DNA of 64,000 nucleotides. It comes from an uncultured Lachnospiraceae bacterium. Its GTDB lineage: Bacteria; Bacillota; Clostridia; Lachnospirales; Lachnospiraceae. The notes under the pieces were generated by a model. The model did no database searches and had not been told where the DNA came from. It saw only the letters and a list, made by a program, of their open reading frames with translations. The stretch's first letter is position 1. Every line of letters begins with the position of its first letter. Below are positions 1 through 11,295 of the stretch, in pieces. Location: the NCBI GenBank assembly GCA_947626285.1, contig CANQRR010000011.1, positions 1 through 64,000 on the forward strand, given 5' to 3'. A program made the translations under genes and the position numbers.

Positions 1-33
1 TCTGGATAAAAATCAGGCAGGGAATCGAAAAGT

Positions 34-58
34 GGTGCCGGAGATTGCCTCCGGCACC
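34..58 (+). terminator. stem-loop, probable terminator of an upstream gene outside the window
   Basis: ggtgccggag-attgc-ctccggcacc, 10-bp perfect stem; only a weak T-run follows. Confidence 0.45.
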
Positions 59-167
59 AGCTTTGTCTACAGGCTGAGAATCTCGCAAGCGAGATTCTAT
101 TCTATACGCTGACCCGCGAGAGGAAAAATCGGGCATCAATACGAAAACAAACGGAAGGGGCGCCGAC

Positions 168-827
168 ATGGACTGGGAATTTATCAGCACAAACATTCCT
201 CTGTACCGGGAAGCGGCAGTGCTTACCGTGAAGATCGGTTTTGCGGGAATTCTTGTCGCCATACTTTTGGGATTGCTCTGCGAGATCATCGTGTACTGCA
301 GGATTCCCGTTTTGCGGAGGGCAGTCGCGGTATACATTGAACTGAGCAGGAATACGCCGCTGCTGATACAGCTTTTTTTCATCTATTACGGTCTTCCCAA
401 AATAGGGATCCGTACGGATGCGCAGGCCTGCGGCGTGGCGGGACTTGCGTTTCTCGGAGGAAGCTACATGGCGGAGGCTTTTCGAAGCGGAGTGGAAGCG
501 GTCGGTGCGGCTCAGGAAGAGAGCGCTTACAGCCTCGGACTCAGCAGGATGCAGACGATACGCTACGTGATCCTTCCGCAGGCTTTCGCGATCAGCGCTC
601 CCGCTTTCGTCGCGAATGTGATCTTTCTGCTGAAAGAGACCAGCGTTTTTTCGGCGGTCAGCCTGATGGATCTGATGTTTACCGCGAAGGATCTGATCGG
701 CCTGTACTACAATACGACGGAGAGCCTTGCCCTGCTGGTCGTGTTCTACCTCCTGATCTTGCTGCCTGTCTCTCTGTTGGGCAGCGTGCTGGAAAGGAGG
801 CTGCGCTATGCCGGATTTGGGACTTGA
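168..827 (+). CDS. polar amino-acid ABC transporter permease
   Basis: Hydrophobic permease with ELSRNTPLLIQLFFIYYGLPKIG and EAFRSGVEAV..QEESAYSLGLSRMQTIRYVILPQA motifs; overlaps the next permease. Confidence 0.93.
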   Translation: MDWEFISTNIPLYREAAVLTVKIGFAGILVAILLGLLCEIIVYCRIPVLRRAVAVYIELSRNTPLLIQLFFIYYGLPKIGIRTDAQACGVAGLAFLGGSYMAEAFRSGVEAVGAAQEESAYSLGLSRMQTIRYVILPQAFAISAPAFVANVIFLLKETSVFSAVSLMDLMFTAKDLIGLYYNTTESLALLVVFYLLILLPVSLLGSVLERRLRYAGFGT

Positions 828-1482
828 CGTCCTGTTCAAGGGGAAGAATTTCGCAAGGCTTCTGGGCGGGCTGGGGATTGCCCTCAGGATCAGCGTGATC
901 GCGATCTTGGTCAGCGTCGTGCTCGGCACGGTACTGGGTGTGTTGAGACAGAGAGAGAACTTGATCCTGAAAGCGTTCATGAGACTGTACCTGGAAGTCA
1001 TACGCATTATGCCGCAGCTGGTTCTTTTGTTCCTTGTCTATTTCGGGACGACCAGATCCTTTGGCTGGGATCTGTCGGGAGAAACGGCGTCCGTGATCGT
1101 GTTTTCGCTCTGGGGTACGGCGGAGATGAGCGACCTCGTGAGAGGAGCTCTGAGCAGTATTCCGGGACATCAGTACGAAAGCGCCGCGGCGCTGGGGCTG
1201 AAGAAGACGCAGGTGTATCTGTATGTGGTACTGCCGCAGGCGGTGCGGAGGCTGATCCCGCTGTCGATCAATCTCATCACAAGGATGATCAAAACGACCA
1301 GTCTGGTGCTGATGATCGGCGTGGTTGAGATCCTGAAGGTGGCGCAGCAGATCATCGAGGCGAACCGCATGAACAGCCCGAACGCGGCGTTCGGCGTATA
1401 TCTGACTGTGTTTGTCCTGTACTTTCTCGTATGCTGGCCGATTAGTGTGCTGGCGGGGAAACTGGAAAAGAGATGGGGGTGA
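808..1482 (+). CDS. polar amino-acid ABC transporter permease
   Basis: Same permease family ([28 protein letters not shown]); overlapping operon. Confidence 0.93.
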   Translation: MPDLGLDVLFKGKNFARLLGGLGIALRISVIAILVSVVLGTVLGVLRQRENLILKAFMRLYLEVIRIMPQLVLLFLVYFGTTRSFGWDLSGETASVIVFSLWGTAEMSDLVRGALSSIPGHQYESAAALGLKKTQVYLYVVLPQAVRRLIPLSINLITRMIKTTSLVLMIGVVEILKVAQQIIEANRMNSPNAAFGVYLTVFVLYFLVCWPISVLAGKLEKRWG

Positions 1483-2255
1483 GACCCGTGCCGGGGATTG
1501 TTTTGGAAATCTCACATCTGCATAAGGCCTACGGCCAAAACACAGTGATCGAGGATCTGAGCCTCACTGTACGGGAGGGCGAAGTCATCGTGATCGTGGG
1601 GCCGAGCGGATGCGGGAAGAGCACGCTGCTGCGATGTATCAACGCTCTGGAGAGCAATCAGGGCGGAGAAGTGAGGCTGCATGGAGAGCCTGTCCTGAAA
1701 GGGAGCAAAAATCTGCCGGAGATACGGCAGAAGATCGGAATGGTCTTTCAGAATTATGAACTTTTCCCGCATATGACTGTGCTCGACAATATCATGCTGG
1801 CGCCTGTGAAGGCGCAGGGGCGAAAGAAGAGCGAAGTCCGCGAGGAAGCGCTTGCCCTTCTGAAAAGAGTGGGACTGGAAACGAAGGCCAACAGCTTTCC
1901 GAGGCAGCTCTCCGGAGGGCAGAAACAGCGCACGGCAATCGTCCGGGCACTGTGTATGCATCCCGATATCCTTTTGTTTGACGAAGTGACAGCCGCGCTC
2001 GACCCGGAAATGGTCCGGGAAGTTCTGGAGGTGATCCTCGATCTGGCAAACCAGGGAAAGACAATGCTTGTCGTGACGCATGAAATGCAGTTTGCGAGAG
2101 CGATCGCGGACTGGGTGGTCTTCCTTGACGATGGAAGGATCTGCGAGGAAGGGACGCCGGAAGAATTTTTTGATCATCCCAAAACAGAGCGCGCGAAAAA
2201 ATTTCTGAACACATTTACCTTTGAGCGTAAAGCTCGCCAACCGAAAACAATATGA
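1473..2255 (+). CDS. polar amino-acid ABC transporter ATP-binding protein (GlnQ-like)
   Basis: Walker [10 protein letters not shown], signature LSGGQKQR, Walker [15 protein letters not shown]. Confidence 0.95.
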   Translation: MGVRPVPGIVLEISHLHKAYGQNTVIEDLSLTVREGEVIVIVGPSGCGKSTLLRCINALESNQGGEVRLHGEPVLKGSKNLPEIRQKIGMVFQNYELFPHMTVLDNIMLAPVKAQGRKKSEVREEALALLKRVGLETKANSFPRQLSGGQKQRTAIVRALCMHPDILLFDEVTAALDPEMVREVLEVILDLANQGKTMLVVTHEMQFARAIADWVVFLDDGRICEEGTPEEFFDHPKTERAKKFLNTFTFERKARQPKTI

Positions 2256-2281
2256 TGGGATAAGTCCCAGGGAGGATTATT

Positions 2282-3268
2282 ATGAAAAAGTTAAAATATG
2301 CTATTGCGTTACTATTCACATTTATACTGGCATTTTCACTGACGGCCTTTGCGGACGATTCGTCCGCCGTCTACCGCACGCTCGATGAGATCAAGGAGAG
2401 CGGAACGATCAATATCGGCGTTTTCTCCGACAAAAATCCGTTCGGATACGTAGATGAAAACGGAGACTATCAGGGCTACGACGTGTACTTCGCACAGCGT
2501 ATCGGGGAAGACCTCGGCGTGGAGATCAACTATGTGTCCACAGAGGCGGCCAACCGGGTAGAGTACCTGGAGACCGGCAAGGTGGATATCATCCTCGCGA
2601 ACTTCACCGTGACCGACGAGCGCGCCGAGAAGGTGGACTTCGCTCTGCCGTACATGAACGTCGCGCTTGGCGTGGTATCTCCGGACAGCCGTGTGATCAC
2701 GGATCTCTCTCAGCTTGAAGCCGACGATGAGGTCATCGTGATCTCGGGAACGACCGCAGAAACCTATCTGATCGAGAATAATCCGGAAATCAAGCTTCAG
2801 AAATATGACACCTACGCAAACGCCAAAAACGCTCTTGAGAACGGGAACGCCGCCGCATGGGCGAACGACAACACCGAGGTGATCGCATATGCCCTTCAGA
2901 ATCCGGGTTACACGGTGGGCATTCCGTCTCTGGGCAGCCAGGACACCATTGCCCCGGCCGTGTCAAAGGGCAACGAATCGCTCCTGAACTGGATCAATGA
3001 TGAGATCAAGTCTCTTGCGTCGGAAAACTTCTTCCATAAGGATTACGAGGAAACGCTGGCGGATACCTATGGGCTTGACTATGAGGAAAGCCTTGTGGTG
3101 GAGGGCGGAGAACCCTCTGAGGACGATGAAACTGCGGAGAATGCTGAGACGGAGGACAGCAGTGAGGCAGAGGGTGCTGATGCGTCGGAGCGCGTGACGC
3201 TCACGGTCGGCGCGAGCTCCGACGCCGCACGCGGAACTTCTCGAGCTGGTGAAGCCTGTGCTCGCTGA
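2282..3268 (+). CDS. family-3 extracellular solute-binding protein, continuing into the start of a MetQ domain before a frame break
   Basis: SBP_bac_3 features (GTINIGVFSDKNPFGYVDENGDYQGYDVYFAQRIGEDLGV; VDIILANFTVTDERAEKVDFALPY); acidic linker, then VTLTVGASSD. Confidence 0.88.
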   Translation: MKKLKYAIALLFTFILAFSLTAFADDSSAVYRTLDEIKESGTINIGVFSDKNPFGYVDENGDYQGYDVYFAQRIGEDLGVEINYVSTEAANRVEYLETGKVDIILANFTVTDERAEKVDFALPYMNVALGVVSPDSRVITDLSQLEADDEVIVISGTTAETYLIENNPEIKLQKYDTYANAKNALENGNAAAWANDNTEVIAYALQNPGYTVGIPSLGSQDTIAPAVSKGNESLLNWINDEIKSLASENFFHKDYEETLADTYGLDYEESLVVEGGEPSEDDETAENAETEDSSEAEGADASERVTLTVGASSDAARGTSRAGEACAR

Positions 3269-3929
3269 GCAGGGGATCGATCTTGAGATCGTGATCTACG
3301 ACGACTATGTGCTCCCCAACACCGCGCTGCAGGATGGCACTCTGGACGCGAACTATTTCCAGCACACGCCTTATCTGAACAGCTTCAATGAATCGAACGG
3401 AACGGATCTGGTCTCTGCCGGGCTGATCCACTATGAGCCTTTCGGGATCTACAGCTCGAGCGTGACCGATCTGAGCGATCTGGCGGACGGCGCGACGATC
3501 ATTGTCCCGGATGACGATTCCAACCAGACCAGAGCCCTGCTTCTTCTCGCGCAGGAGGGACTGGTGGAGCTGCCGGAGGACGCGTCCGTGGAATCCGGCG
3601 TCACGATTCTGGATATCGTGAACGACAACGGATACGAGATTCTGGCGGCACAGGCAGACGCGATTCCGTCCCTGCTGCAGAACAGCGACGACGGTACGAT
3701 CGCCGTGATCAATTACAATTACGCGCTTGGGGCTGGATTCAAGACCTCGGACGCTCTGGCGATCGAGGACGCTTCCGGCGACGCCGCGCAGACCTACGCC
3801 AATATCGTTGCGGTCCGCAACGGGGATGAGGACGATCCTGCCATTCAGGCTCTGGTGAAAGCGCTTCAGGACGGCGTGGTAGAGCAGTACAACGAGCAGA
3901 CCGGCGCCGGGATCGTGGCGATTCAATAA
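3194..3929 (+). pseudogene. metQ: MetQ/NlpA-family methionine-binding domain, separated from the upstream SBP frame by an apparent 1-nt frameshift near 3224
   Basis: VTLTVGASSD | PHAELLELVKPVLAEQGIDLEIVIYDDYVLPNTALQDGTLDANYFQHTPYL spans two frames; supplied ORF begins only at 3249; followed by metN and metI. Confidence 0.8.
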
Positions 3930-3988
3930 AACGAAAACGTGGATTTCCGGGAGGCTTTTGTCTCCCGGAGCTGAAAGGAAGAGGACGT

Positions 3989-4777
<789 letters not shown>

Positions 4778-4780
4778 CTG

Positions 4781-5476
4781 ATGTTTTCTGAAATGCTTGT
4801 GAAGCTTTGGGAAAACGGGATCATCCAGATGGGAATCTGGGAGACCATCTATATGACGGTGCTTTCTTCCCTGATCGCCTATGTGATCGGACTTCCGCTG
4901 GGCGTGATCCTGCATATCACAGACGCGGAAGGGATCTACCCGCTGCGCTGGGTAAACCGTATTCTCGGTCTGTTTGTCAATTTTTTCCGCAGCATACCGT
5001 TTATCATATTGATGGTCGCCATGCTGCCGGTCGCGAAACTGATCGTCGGAGTCAGCCTCGGGAACAGGGCGATGATCGTGATGCTCGTGATCGCCGCCTC
5101 CCCTTATGTGGCGCGGATGGTGGAAAGCTCTCTGAAGGAAGTAAACGCGGGTGTGATCGAGGCAGCGCAGTCGATGGGAGCGAACAATTTTCAGCTTGTG
5201 TGGAAGGTGCTTCTCCCGGAGGCAAAGCCCTCGCTGATCATCGGGTCGGTGATCTCGATGGTGACGATCCTGGGATACTCCGCGATGGCGTCGACCATAG
5301 GTGGCACCGGGCTGGGGCAGATCGCCATCAGCTATGGGCATCAGCGCTTCAATCCCGATGTCACCTGGTGCTGTGTTATCCTTACGGTGATCATTGTTCA
5401 GGTCATTCAGGAGATCGGGACATGGATCGCGCACAAGACGGACAAGAGATACAGCGGAGGTTCCGCAGTGAAATGA
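4781..5476 (+). CDS. metI: methionine ABC transporter permease
   Basis: MetI-like (VNFFRSIPFIILMVAMLPVAKLIVG; YSAMASTIGGTGLGQIAISYGHQRFNPDV). Confidence 0.92.
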   Translation: MFSEMLVKLWENGIIQMGIWETIYMTVLSSLIAYVIGLPLGVILHITDAEGIYPLRWVNRILGLFVNFFRSIPFIILMVAMLPVAKLIVGVSLGNRAMIVMLVIAASPYVARMVESSLKEVNAGVIEAAQSMGANNFQLVWKVLLPEAKPSLIIGSVISMVTILGYSAMASTIGGTGLGQIAISYGHQRFNPDVTWCCVILTVIIVQVIQEIGTWIAHKTDKRYSGGSAVK

Positions 5477-5487
5477 AGGTGTAATTG

Positions 5488-5515
5488 CCCTGCCGAAAGG
5501 CAGGGTTTTCTTTTG
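5488..5515 (+). terminator. intrinsic terminator after metI
   Basis: ccctgcc-gaaa-ggcaggg followed by ttttcttttg. Confidence 0.85.
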
Positions 5516-5703
5516 CTGGGCAGAGTTAAGAGATATTTCAGGATCTTCCTCGAAATTTGTATTGATATTTGGGATGAAAACCAGGGTGACAGACGATACA
5601 GTCCTATGGTAAAATCAGAAAAAAGAGCGCAAAAGAAGGCAGAAGAATACAAAAATGCGAAAAAATGAAGAATGAAAAAGAAAGCAAAAAGGAGGGCGTT
5701 GCG

Positions 5704-6804
5704 ATGAATAAAAAATTTCGAGTCGGAGTGGTGGGCGCGGGCGCGATCAGTGGGCGGTACATCGGTACGATTCAGAAGAAGTTTCCGATGATGGAGATCG
5801 TCTCGGTCTGTGCGACGCGGATGGAGAGCGCCAAACGGAGGGCGGAGGAGTTCGGACTCACGGCCTGCACGCTGGACGAGATGTTGGGGGATCCTTCCAT
5901 CGACATGATTCTGAATCTGACTCCGGTGGGAGCGCACTATGAGATCATACGCAGAGCGCTGCTGGCCGGGAAACACGTCTACACGGAGAAGACGATGACG
6001 GACGATCCGGAGAAGGCGAAGGAGCTGGCGGCGCTGGCGGAGGAGAAAAACCTGTATCTTGGCAGCGCGCCGGACACGTTTCTGGGAGCCGCGGTGCAGA
6101 CGGCCAGGCAGGCGATCGACGCCGGGGAGATCGGTGAGATCACGTCCTTTGCGCTCGCGGCCAACCGCAACAACAACGCGCTGCTGAGCATGTTTTCTTT
6201 CCTGCGCATACCGGGAGCAGGAATCTGTTATGACTACGCGGGCTATTATATCACCGCCCTCGTGAGTCTGCTGGGACCGGTGGAACGGGTCGCGGCTGTG
6301 GTGCGCGCGCCTTACCCGACGCATGTGAACATCAATCCGCAGAGCCCGGAGTACGGGCAGGTCATGGATACGCCGAACGAGAGCGAGGTCTCGGCGGTGC
6401 TCCAGATGAAGAGTGGAGTCGCGGGAACCTTCATGGTGAACGCGGACAATGTGATGGCGGATCAGGCGTATTTCGCGATCTATGGGACGAAGGGAATCCT
6501 TTATCTGACTGACCCGAACCAGTTCGGCGGGGACGTGAAGATCCTGCGCGAACCGGAGGATTTCCGGACGCCGGAAGTGCCGGAGATTCTTCCGCCGGTG
6601 AATCCCTACGGCGACGAGAACCGGGGACTGGGCGCGGCGGACCTTGTGGACGCTGCCATGAACGGACGCGCGCCGCGGGCTTCGAAGGAGCTGGCGGTGC
6701 ATGTGCTGGATGTGCTGTATGCCATGCTGGAGAGCGGAGAGAGCGGGGCGTTTGTGCAGGTGGAGTCCTCCTGTGAAAGGCCGGAGCCGCTGAAAAAAAT
6801 TTAG
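5704..6804 (+). CDS. Gfo/Idh/MocA-family oxidoreductase
   Basis: N-terminal Rossmann motif RVGVVGAGAISGRYI; GKHVYTEKTMTDDPEKAKEL; RBS aaggaggg before ATG 5704. Confidence 0.92.
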   Translation: MNKKFRVGVVGAGAISGRYIGTIQKKFPMMEIVSVCATRMESAKRRAEEFGLTACTLDEMLGDPSIDMILNLTPVGAHYEIIRRALLAGKHVYTEKTMTDDPEKAKELAALAEEKNLYLGSAPDTFLGAAVQTARQAIDAGEIGEITSFALAANRNNNALLSMFSFLRIPGAGICYDYAGYYITALVSLLGPVERVAAVVRAPYPTHVNINPQSPEYGQVMDTPNESEVSAVLQMKSGVAGTFMVNADNVMADQAYFAIYGTKGILYLTDPNQFGGDVKILREPEDFRTPEVPEILPPVNPYGDENRGLGAADLVDAAMNGRAPRASKELAVHVLDVLYAMLESGESGAFVQVESSCERPEPLKKI

Positions 6805-6917
6805 AGGATATCCCCCGGGGAGGCTTGCGGGGACATTTTCCGTCCTGTATAATGCCTGTGAAAGTGAAAACAGTTGCGCAGCTGTGAGAAAGAATGAAAC
6901 CACAGGAGGAACACATT

Positions 6918-7919
6918 ATGCATATGGCGGATGCTCTGGTTGCGCCGGCAGTGGCGGGCACGATGTATGTCTGCTCCGCGGCGGCGGCAGCCTACTCAGT
7001 AAAAAAAGTACGATTGGATACGGACACGAAGAAGGTTCCGTTGATGGGGGTCATGGGCGCGTTCGTGTTTGCGACGCAGATGATCAATTTCACGATCCCG
7101 GGGACGGGATCCAGCGGACACCTGTGCGGCGGCATGCTTCTCTCTGCGCTGCTGGGGCCTTATGCGGGATTTCTGACGATGATCGGAGTGCTGCTGATCC
7201 AGTGTCTGCTCTTCGCGGACGGGGGTCTGCTGGCGCTCGGCTGTAATATCTGGAACATGGCGTTCTACGGATGCTTTATCGGCGCGCTGCTGATCTGGAA
7301 GCCGATGATGAAGAAGGGAATGTCGCGGGCGAAGATCATCGCCGCGTCGATTCTGGGCTGTGTGCTGACGCTGCAGCTCGGCGCGTTTTCCGTCACTCTT
7401 GAGACGATGGCTTCCGGCGTCACGGAGCTTCCGTTCACCACGTTTGTGGCGACAATGCAGCCGATCCATCTGGCGATCGGTTTCGTGGAGGGACTGATCA
7501 CAGCTGCAGTGCTCGTGTTTGTGTATGAGGCGCGGCCGGAGCTGCTGTTCGGCGCTTCCGGGGCGGAGCAGAAGGAAGGCAGATTTTCCTTTAAGAAGAC
7601 GCTTGCGATCCTTGCGGTGGCGGCTGCGCTGATCGGCGGACTGCTGTCGCTCGTGGCGTCGTCCTTCCCGGACGGACTGGAGTGGTCGATCGAGCGTATC
7701 ACCGGTTCCCCGGAGCTGGAGGCGACAGGCGGCGTTTACCAGGCGGCGGGTTCCGTGCAGGAATTCACTTCCCTGCTCCCGGACTACGCGTTTAAGGGTT
7801 CGGAGTCCGCGCTCGGGACGACGTTCTCCGGCATCATCGGGTGCCTGGTCGTCGTGGCGCTCTGCGTTGCGGCGTGCTACGTATTCAAATTTTTCAGAAG
7901 GAGAAAAGATACTGTTTAG
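6918..7919 (+). CDS. cbiM: cobalt/nickel ECF transporter S component, CbiM with C-terminal PDGLE/CbiN-like part
   Basis: MHMADALVAPAVAG N-terminus, GSSGHLCGGMLLSALLGPYAGFLTM, C-terminal FPDGLEW; RBS aggagga before ATG 6918. Confidence 0.93.
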   Translation: MHMADALVAPAVAGTMYVCSAAAAAYSVKKVRLDTDTKKVPLMGVMGAFVFATQMINFTIPGTGSSGHLCGGMLLSALLGPYAGFLTMIGVLLIQCLLFADGGLLALGCNIWNMAFYGCFIGALLIWKPMMKKGMSRAKIIAASILGCVLTLQLGAFSVTLETMASGVTELPFTTFVATMQPIHLAIGFVEGLITAAVLVFVYEARPELLFGASGAEQKEGRFSFKKTLAILAVAAALIGGLLSLVASSFPDGLEWSIERITGSPELEATGGVYQAAGSVQEFTSLLPDYAFKGSESALGTTFSGIIGCLVVVALCVAACYVFKFFRRRKDTV

Positions 7920-7980
7920 ACGTGGGCGAAGCATTTGCTGCCAAGGCCGCAGAAACATGAATAAACAGTAAAAAAACGGC

Positions 7981-8781
7981 ATGAGTAAGATCGGTAACGC
8001 GATCCATGAGATTCATCAGATGGATACCTTGGCCGCAAGAGACCAGTGGGTGAACCGGATTCACCCGCTGGTTAAATTTGTCTTAACGGTCGGCTATATT
8101 ATGACAGTGGTATCCTTCCGCAAATACGACGTGATCGGGCTGGCAGGAATGGTAGTCTACCCGGTCGCGCTTTTTTTGCTGTCCGATCTGTCGTTCTGGG
8201 ACAGCGTTAAGCGTCTGCGTCTGGTGCTTCCCCTCGTGTGCTTCGTGGGCGTCCTGAACCCGTTTTTTGACAGAAATGTCGTTCTGATTGGCGGCATCCG
8301 CATGAGCGCGGGCGTCCTCTCCATGATAACGCTGATCCTAAAGGGCGTCTTCGGCGTGTTGGCCTCGTACCTGTTGATCGCGACGACTTCGGTGGAGAAG
8401 CTCTGCTACGCGTTCCGGCTGCTGCACATCCCGAAGGCGATGGTGACGCAGTTCATGCTGACCTACCGCTACATCACGGTTCTGCTCGGAGAGGTGAACC
8501 GGATCACGCAGGCCTATTCGCTGCGCGCGCCGAACCAGAAGGGTGTGCATTTCAAGGTGTGGGGTTCGCTTGCCGGGCAGCTGCTTTTGCGCAGCATGGA
8601 TCGGGCGGAGGACGTGTACGAGAGCATGCTGCTGCGCGGCTATCAGGGCGATTACGGGTATATGCGGGAGCGTATTGCCATGCGCTGGCAGGATGTGGTA
8701 TATTTGGCGGTGTGGGCCGGACTGTTCGCGCTGTTCCGGCTGTGCCCGGTGATGTTGGTGATCGGAGGATTATTTGTATGA
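7981..8781 (+). CDS. cbiQ: energy-coupling factor transmembrane protein CbiQ
   Basis: Membrane protein with LRAPNQKGVHFKVWGSLAGQLLLRSMDRAEDVYESMLLRGYQG; between cbiM and cbiO. Confidence 0.92.
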   Translation: MSKIGNAIHEIHQMDTLAARDQWVNRIHPLVKFVLTVGYIMTVVSFRKYDVIGLAGMVVYPVALFLLSDLSFWDSVKRLRLVLPLVCFVGVLNPFFDRNVVLIGGIRMSAGVLSMITLILKGVFGVLASYLLIATTSVEKLCYAFRLLHIPKAMVTQFMLTYRYITVLLGEVNRITQAYSLRAPNQKGVHFKVWGSLAGQLLLRSMDRAEDVYESMLLRGYQGDYGYMRERIAMRWQDVVYLAVWAGLFALFRLCPVMLVIGGLFV

Positions 8782-9530
8782 GCCACATACACATAGACGT
8801 AGAAAATGTAAATTTCGCGTACGAGAACGGAAAGCAGATCCTGACGGACGTATCCTTCCATGCGGCGGAGAACGATTCCATCGGTCTGATCGGGGCGAAC
8901 GGCGTGGGCAAGTCCACCCTGCTGAAGCTGCTTGTGGGACTGAACCTGAACTACGAGGGATCGATTCGGATAATGGATATCCCGGTGGAGAAGCAGACGC
9001 TGCCGCAGGTGCGCTCCCGGATCGGCTATGTGTTTCAGGACTCGGACAGCCAGCTCTTCATGACGACGGCGTATGAGGATATCGCTTTCGCGCCCAGGAA
9101 TTACGGGCTGCCGGAGGATGAGGTGAAAAAGCGCGTCGGGCAGGCGCTGCGGATGACGGGAATCGAACACTTGCGGGACAAGCAGATCTACAAGATGTCC
9201 GGAGGCGAGAAGAAGCTGGTATCGATCGCGACGATCCTGTCCATGACGCCGGATATCATCCTGATGGACGAACCCTCAATCGCGCTCGACCCGCGCAACC
9301 GCAGGAACCTGATCCGCATCCTGAACTCTTTTGAGCATCTGAAGATCATCGCGTCGCACGATCTGGACATGATCCTGGATACCTGCGCGCGCACGATCCT
9401 CATGGCGGACGGGAAGATCATTCGCGACGGAGAGACAAAGGAAATTCTTTCAGACAGGAGACTGCTGGAGGACAACGGGCTGGAGCTGCCGCTCTGCATG
9501 CAGGCCGGTGATCGCAGCACAGTGAGATGA
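8778..9530 (+). CDS. cbiO: ECF transporter ATP-binding protein CbiO
   Basis: GANGVGKSTLLKLLVGL, MSGGEKKLVSIATIL, ILMDEPSIALDPRNR; ATG 8778 overlaps the cbiQ stop. Confidence 0.92.
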   Translation: MSHIHIDVENVNFAYENGKQILTDVSFHAAENDSIGLIGANGVGKSTLLKLLVGLNLNYEGSIRIMDIPVEKQTLPQVRSRIGYVFQDSDSQLFMTTAYEDIAFAPRNYGLPEDEVKKRVGQALRMTGIEHLRDKQIYKMSGGEKKLVSIATILSMTPDIILMDEPSIALDPRNRRNLIRILNSFEHLKIIASHDLDMILDTCARTILMADGKIIRDGETKEILSDRRLLEDNGLELPLCMQAGDRSTVR

Positions 9531-9622
9531 AACTTTCAATCAGAATTTGACATTTTTCGGTGATTGTGGATAATATAGGAGAAAGATACGGCGGACGAAA
9601 ACGCAGAGGGACGGTGGACGAG

Positions 9623-10255
9623 ATGGAGACATATTATCTGATCGATTATGAAAATGTCGGCGGTGACGGGCTTGCCGGCTGCGACAAGCTGAAGAAGACG
9701 GATCATATCATTATTTTCTTTACTCAGAACGCGAATAAGATCGATATGCGCGAGATCGCCAACCATGGAGAGGCGGAACTGCGGATGATCGAGGTTCCCG
9801 CCGGGAAGCAGTCTGCGGATATCCACATTGGCTCCTATCTTGGATACCTGGCGGGGGTGAATAAGGGGCAGGGTTGCAGCGTTGTCATCGTCAGCAAGGA
9901 CAAGGATTTTGACAACGTGGCGAAATTCTGGACGTCGGCGACGCAGGTTACGGCGTCGCGGATCAAGCAGATCAAGGCGTCCGCGAAATCCGCGGCTGAA
10001 AAGCAGCAGGCGAGTCAGAAAAAGCCGGAAGTCAAGGTGGTGAACGGCGAGCAGAAGACCAAGCTCAACCAGGACGTGATGCAGGCCGCCAGAGGAGCGG
10101 GATTTGACGCGGATATCTCCAACTATGTCGCGTCGACCGTCGTGAAGAATGTCGGCGAAAAGAACGGAAAGCAACAGATCTACCGCGCGATCATCTCCAA
10201 GTACGGGCAGAACAAGGGACTGAATATTTATAATCACATCAAAAAGCTGATCTAA
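9623..10255 (+). CDS. PIN/NYN-like domain protein
   Basis: METYYLIDYENVGGDGLAGC...IIIFFTQNANKIDM...ADIHIGSYLGYLAG...VIVSKDKDFD, acidic-residue pattern of PIN/NYN nucleases. Confidence 0.7.
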   Translation: METYYLIDYENVGGDGLAGCDKLKKTDHIIIFFTQNANKIDMREIANHGEAELRMIEVPAGKQSADIHIGSYLGYLAGVNKGQGCSVVIVSKDKDFDNVAKFWTSATQVTASRIKQIKASAKSAAEKQQASQKKPEVKVVNGEQKTKLNQDVMQAARGAGFDADISNYVASTVVKNVGEKNGKQQIYRAIISKYGQNKGLNIYNHIKKLI

Positions 10256-10266
10256 AAGGGGGCATC

Positions 10267-11295
10267 TTATGCTCTGTGTTCCGATCGACGGGACGCCAGC
10301 TTCTGCAGCGGCTTTTCGATCCAGTCATTCCAGAGTGCGGCAAGCCCCAGACTGGCGGCGAAAACGGCGCAGAATGTTTTCGTCGGCGACGGAAAGCTGA
10401 CGTGTGGGATTATAAAAAAGTGAACCAGATAGATCACATAGCTCATCTGCCCGATGTAGACGATAAAGGGCAGGCGGAAAAGTCTGGAGAGATATCCGTC
10501 TTTGTTCAGGGTGAGCACAAGGAGCAGCAGTCCGCTTCCGAACGCGCACCAGAGGGGCTTGCTCCATCCCACGTAATATTCAGATAGATTCGGGTTGAAT
10601 CTTGCAAGGAAATAGGCGGAGCTGAAGACGGAAGCGATCAGAAGCACGACGCCGATGAGATCCGCCGCGATCTTTCCCGGAATGCTCTTGATGTAAGAGA
10701 GGATCCCCGATTTCTGAACGTAGCCAAATGCCATGCCCATCAGAAAAATTCCAAGCCGAAAGCTCTGTTTTTTGCCGTTTCCCATCAGATAGAAGACATT
10801 TACGCGAAGATATTTCTGCGCAAAATGCGCGGCGACAAAAAGCAGAATAGCGAGCAGAAGGTTGGGGAATTTCCCTTTTTTCTTCAGAAAAGCAAGGATA
10901 AGCATCAGGAAAGGCGCAAGAATATAAAACAGAACCTCCTGCTGCAAAAACCACAGATGGCCGGAGCAGTTCAGAAACAGCAGGTGATCTACAAGGCTCT
11001 CCGTCGAGTCCGTGAGCCAGTGCGCCATCAGATATGCCGCATAGTAGGCCGGAATCAGACGGAGAAACCGCCTCCAATAAAAGGTCAGAATCCCGGAGAG
11101 GGAGCAGAAGCGTTCCTCGCCGTCCTTGCTCCACGGAAGCACAAGCAGATAGCCGCTCAGCACAAAGAAGAATGCTACGGCGAGGCCGCCTTGTCCGGTC
11201 AGCTTAAACGCCTGAGTATGGCTTGCCACTACAAGACCTATGGCAAATGCGCGCAGTCCATCCAATTGTTCCCATCGCTCTGTTTTCAAGACCAT
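10267..11295 (-). CDS. acyltransferase-3 family membrane protein
   Basis: RWEQLDGLRAFAIGLVVASHTQAF, multiple TM segments, C-terminal HFFIIPHVSF. Confidence 0.88.
   Translation of the reverse strand: MVLKTERWEQLDGLRAFAIGLVVASHTQAFKLTGQGGLAVAFFFVLSGYLLVLPWSKDGEERFCSLSGILTFYWRRFLRLIPAYYAAYLMAHWLTDSTESLVDHLLFLNCSGHLWFLQQEVLFYILAPFLMLILAFLKKKGKFPNLLLAILLFVAAHFAQKYLRVNVFYLMGNGKKQSFRLGIFLMGMAFGYVQKSGILSYIKSIPGKIAADLIGVVLLIASVFSSAYFLARFNPNLSEYYVGWSKPLWCAFGSGLLLLVLTLNKDGYLSRLFRLPFIVYIGQMSYVIYLVHFFIIPHVSFPSPTKTFCAVFAASLGLAALWNDWIEKPLQKLASRRSEHRA

Noticed and set aside
77-98. Perfect palindrome agaatctcgcaagcgagattct as a member of the TIR element family
   Set aside because: Tight hairpin resembles the one in the 19772 element, but no flanking inverted repeats or shared 29-nt motif were found and the left context is cut by the window edge.
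102-1007. Long minus-strand ORFs opposite the amino-acid transporter genes (also at 679-1515, 1512-2240, 3923-5434, 5407-6903)
   Set aside because: Arg/His/Gln-rich shadow ORFs antisense to clear ABC transporter and oxidoreductase genes; no recognisable domains.
6805-6917. Cobalamin or NiCo riboswitch upstream of cbiM
   Set aside because: Short (~110 nt) interval with no B12-box or recognisable NiCo core.
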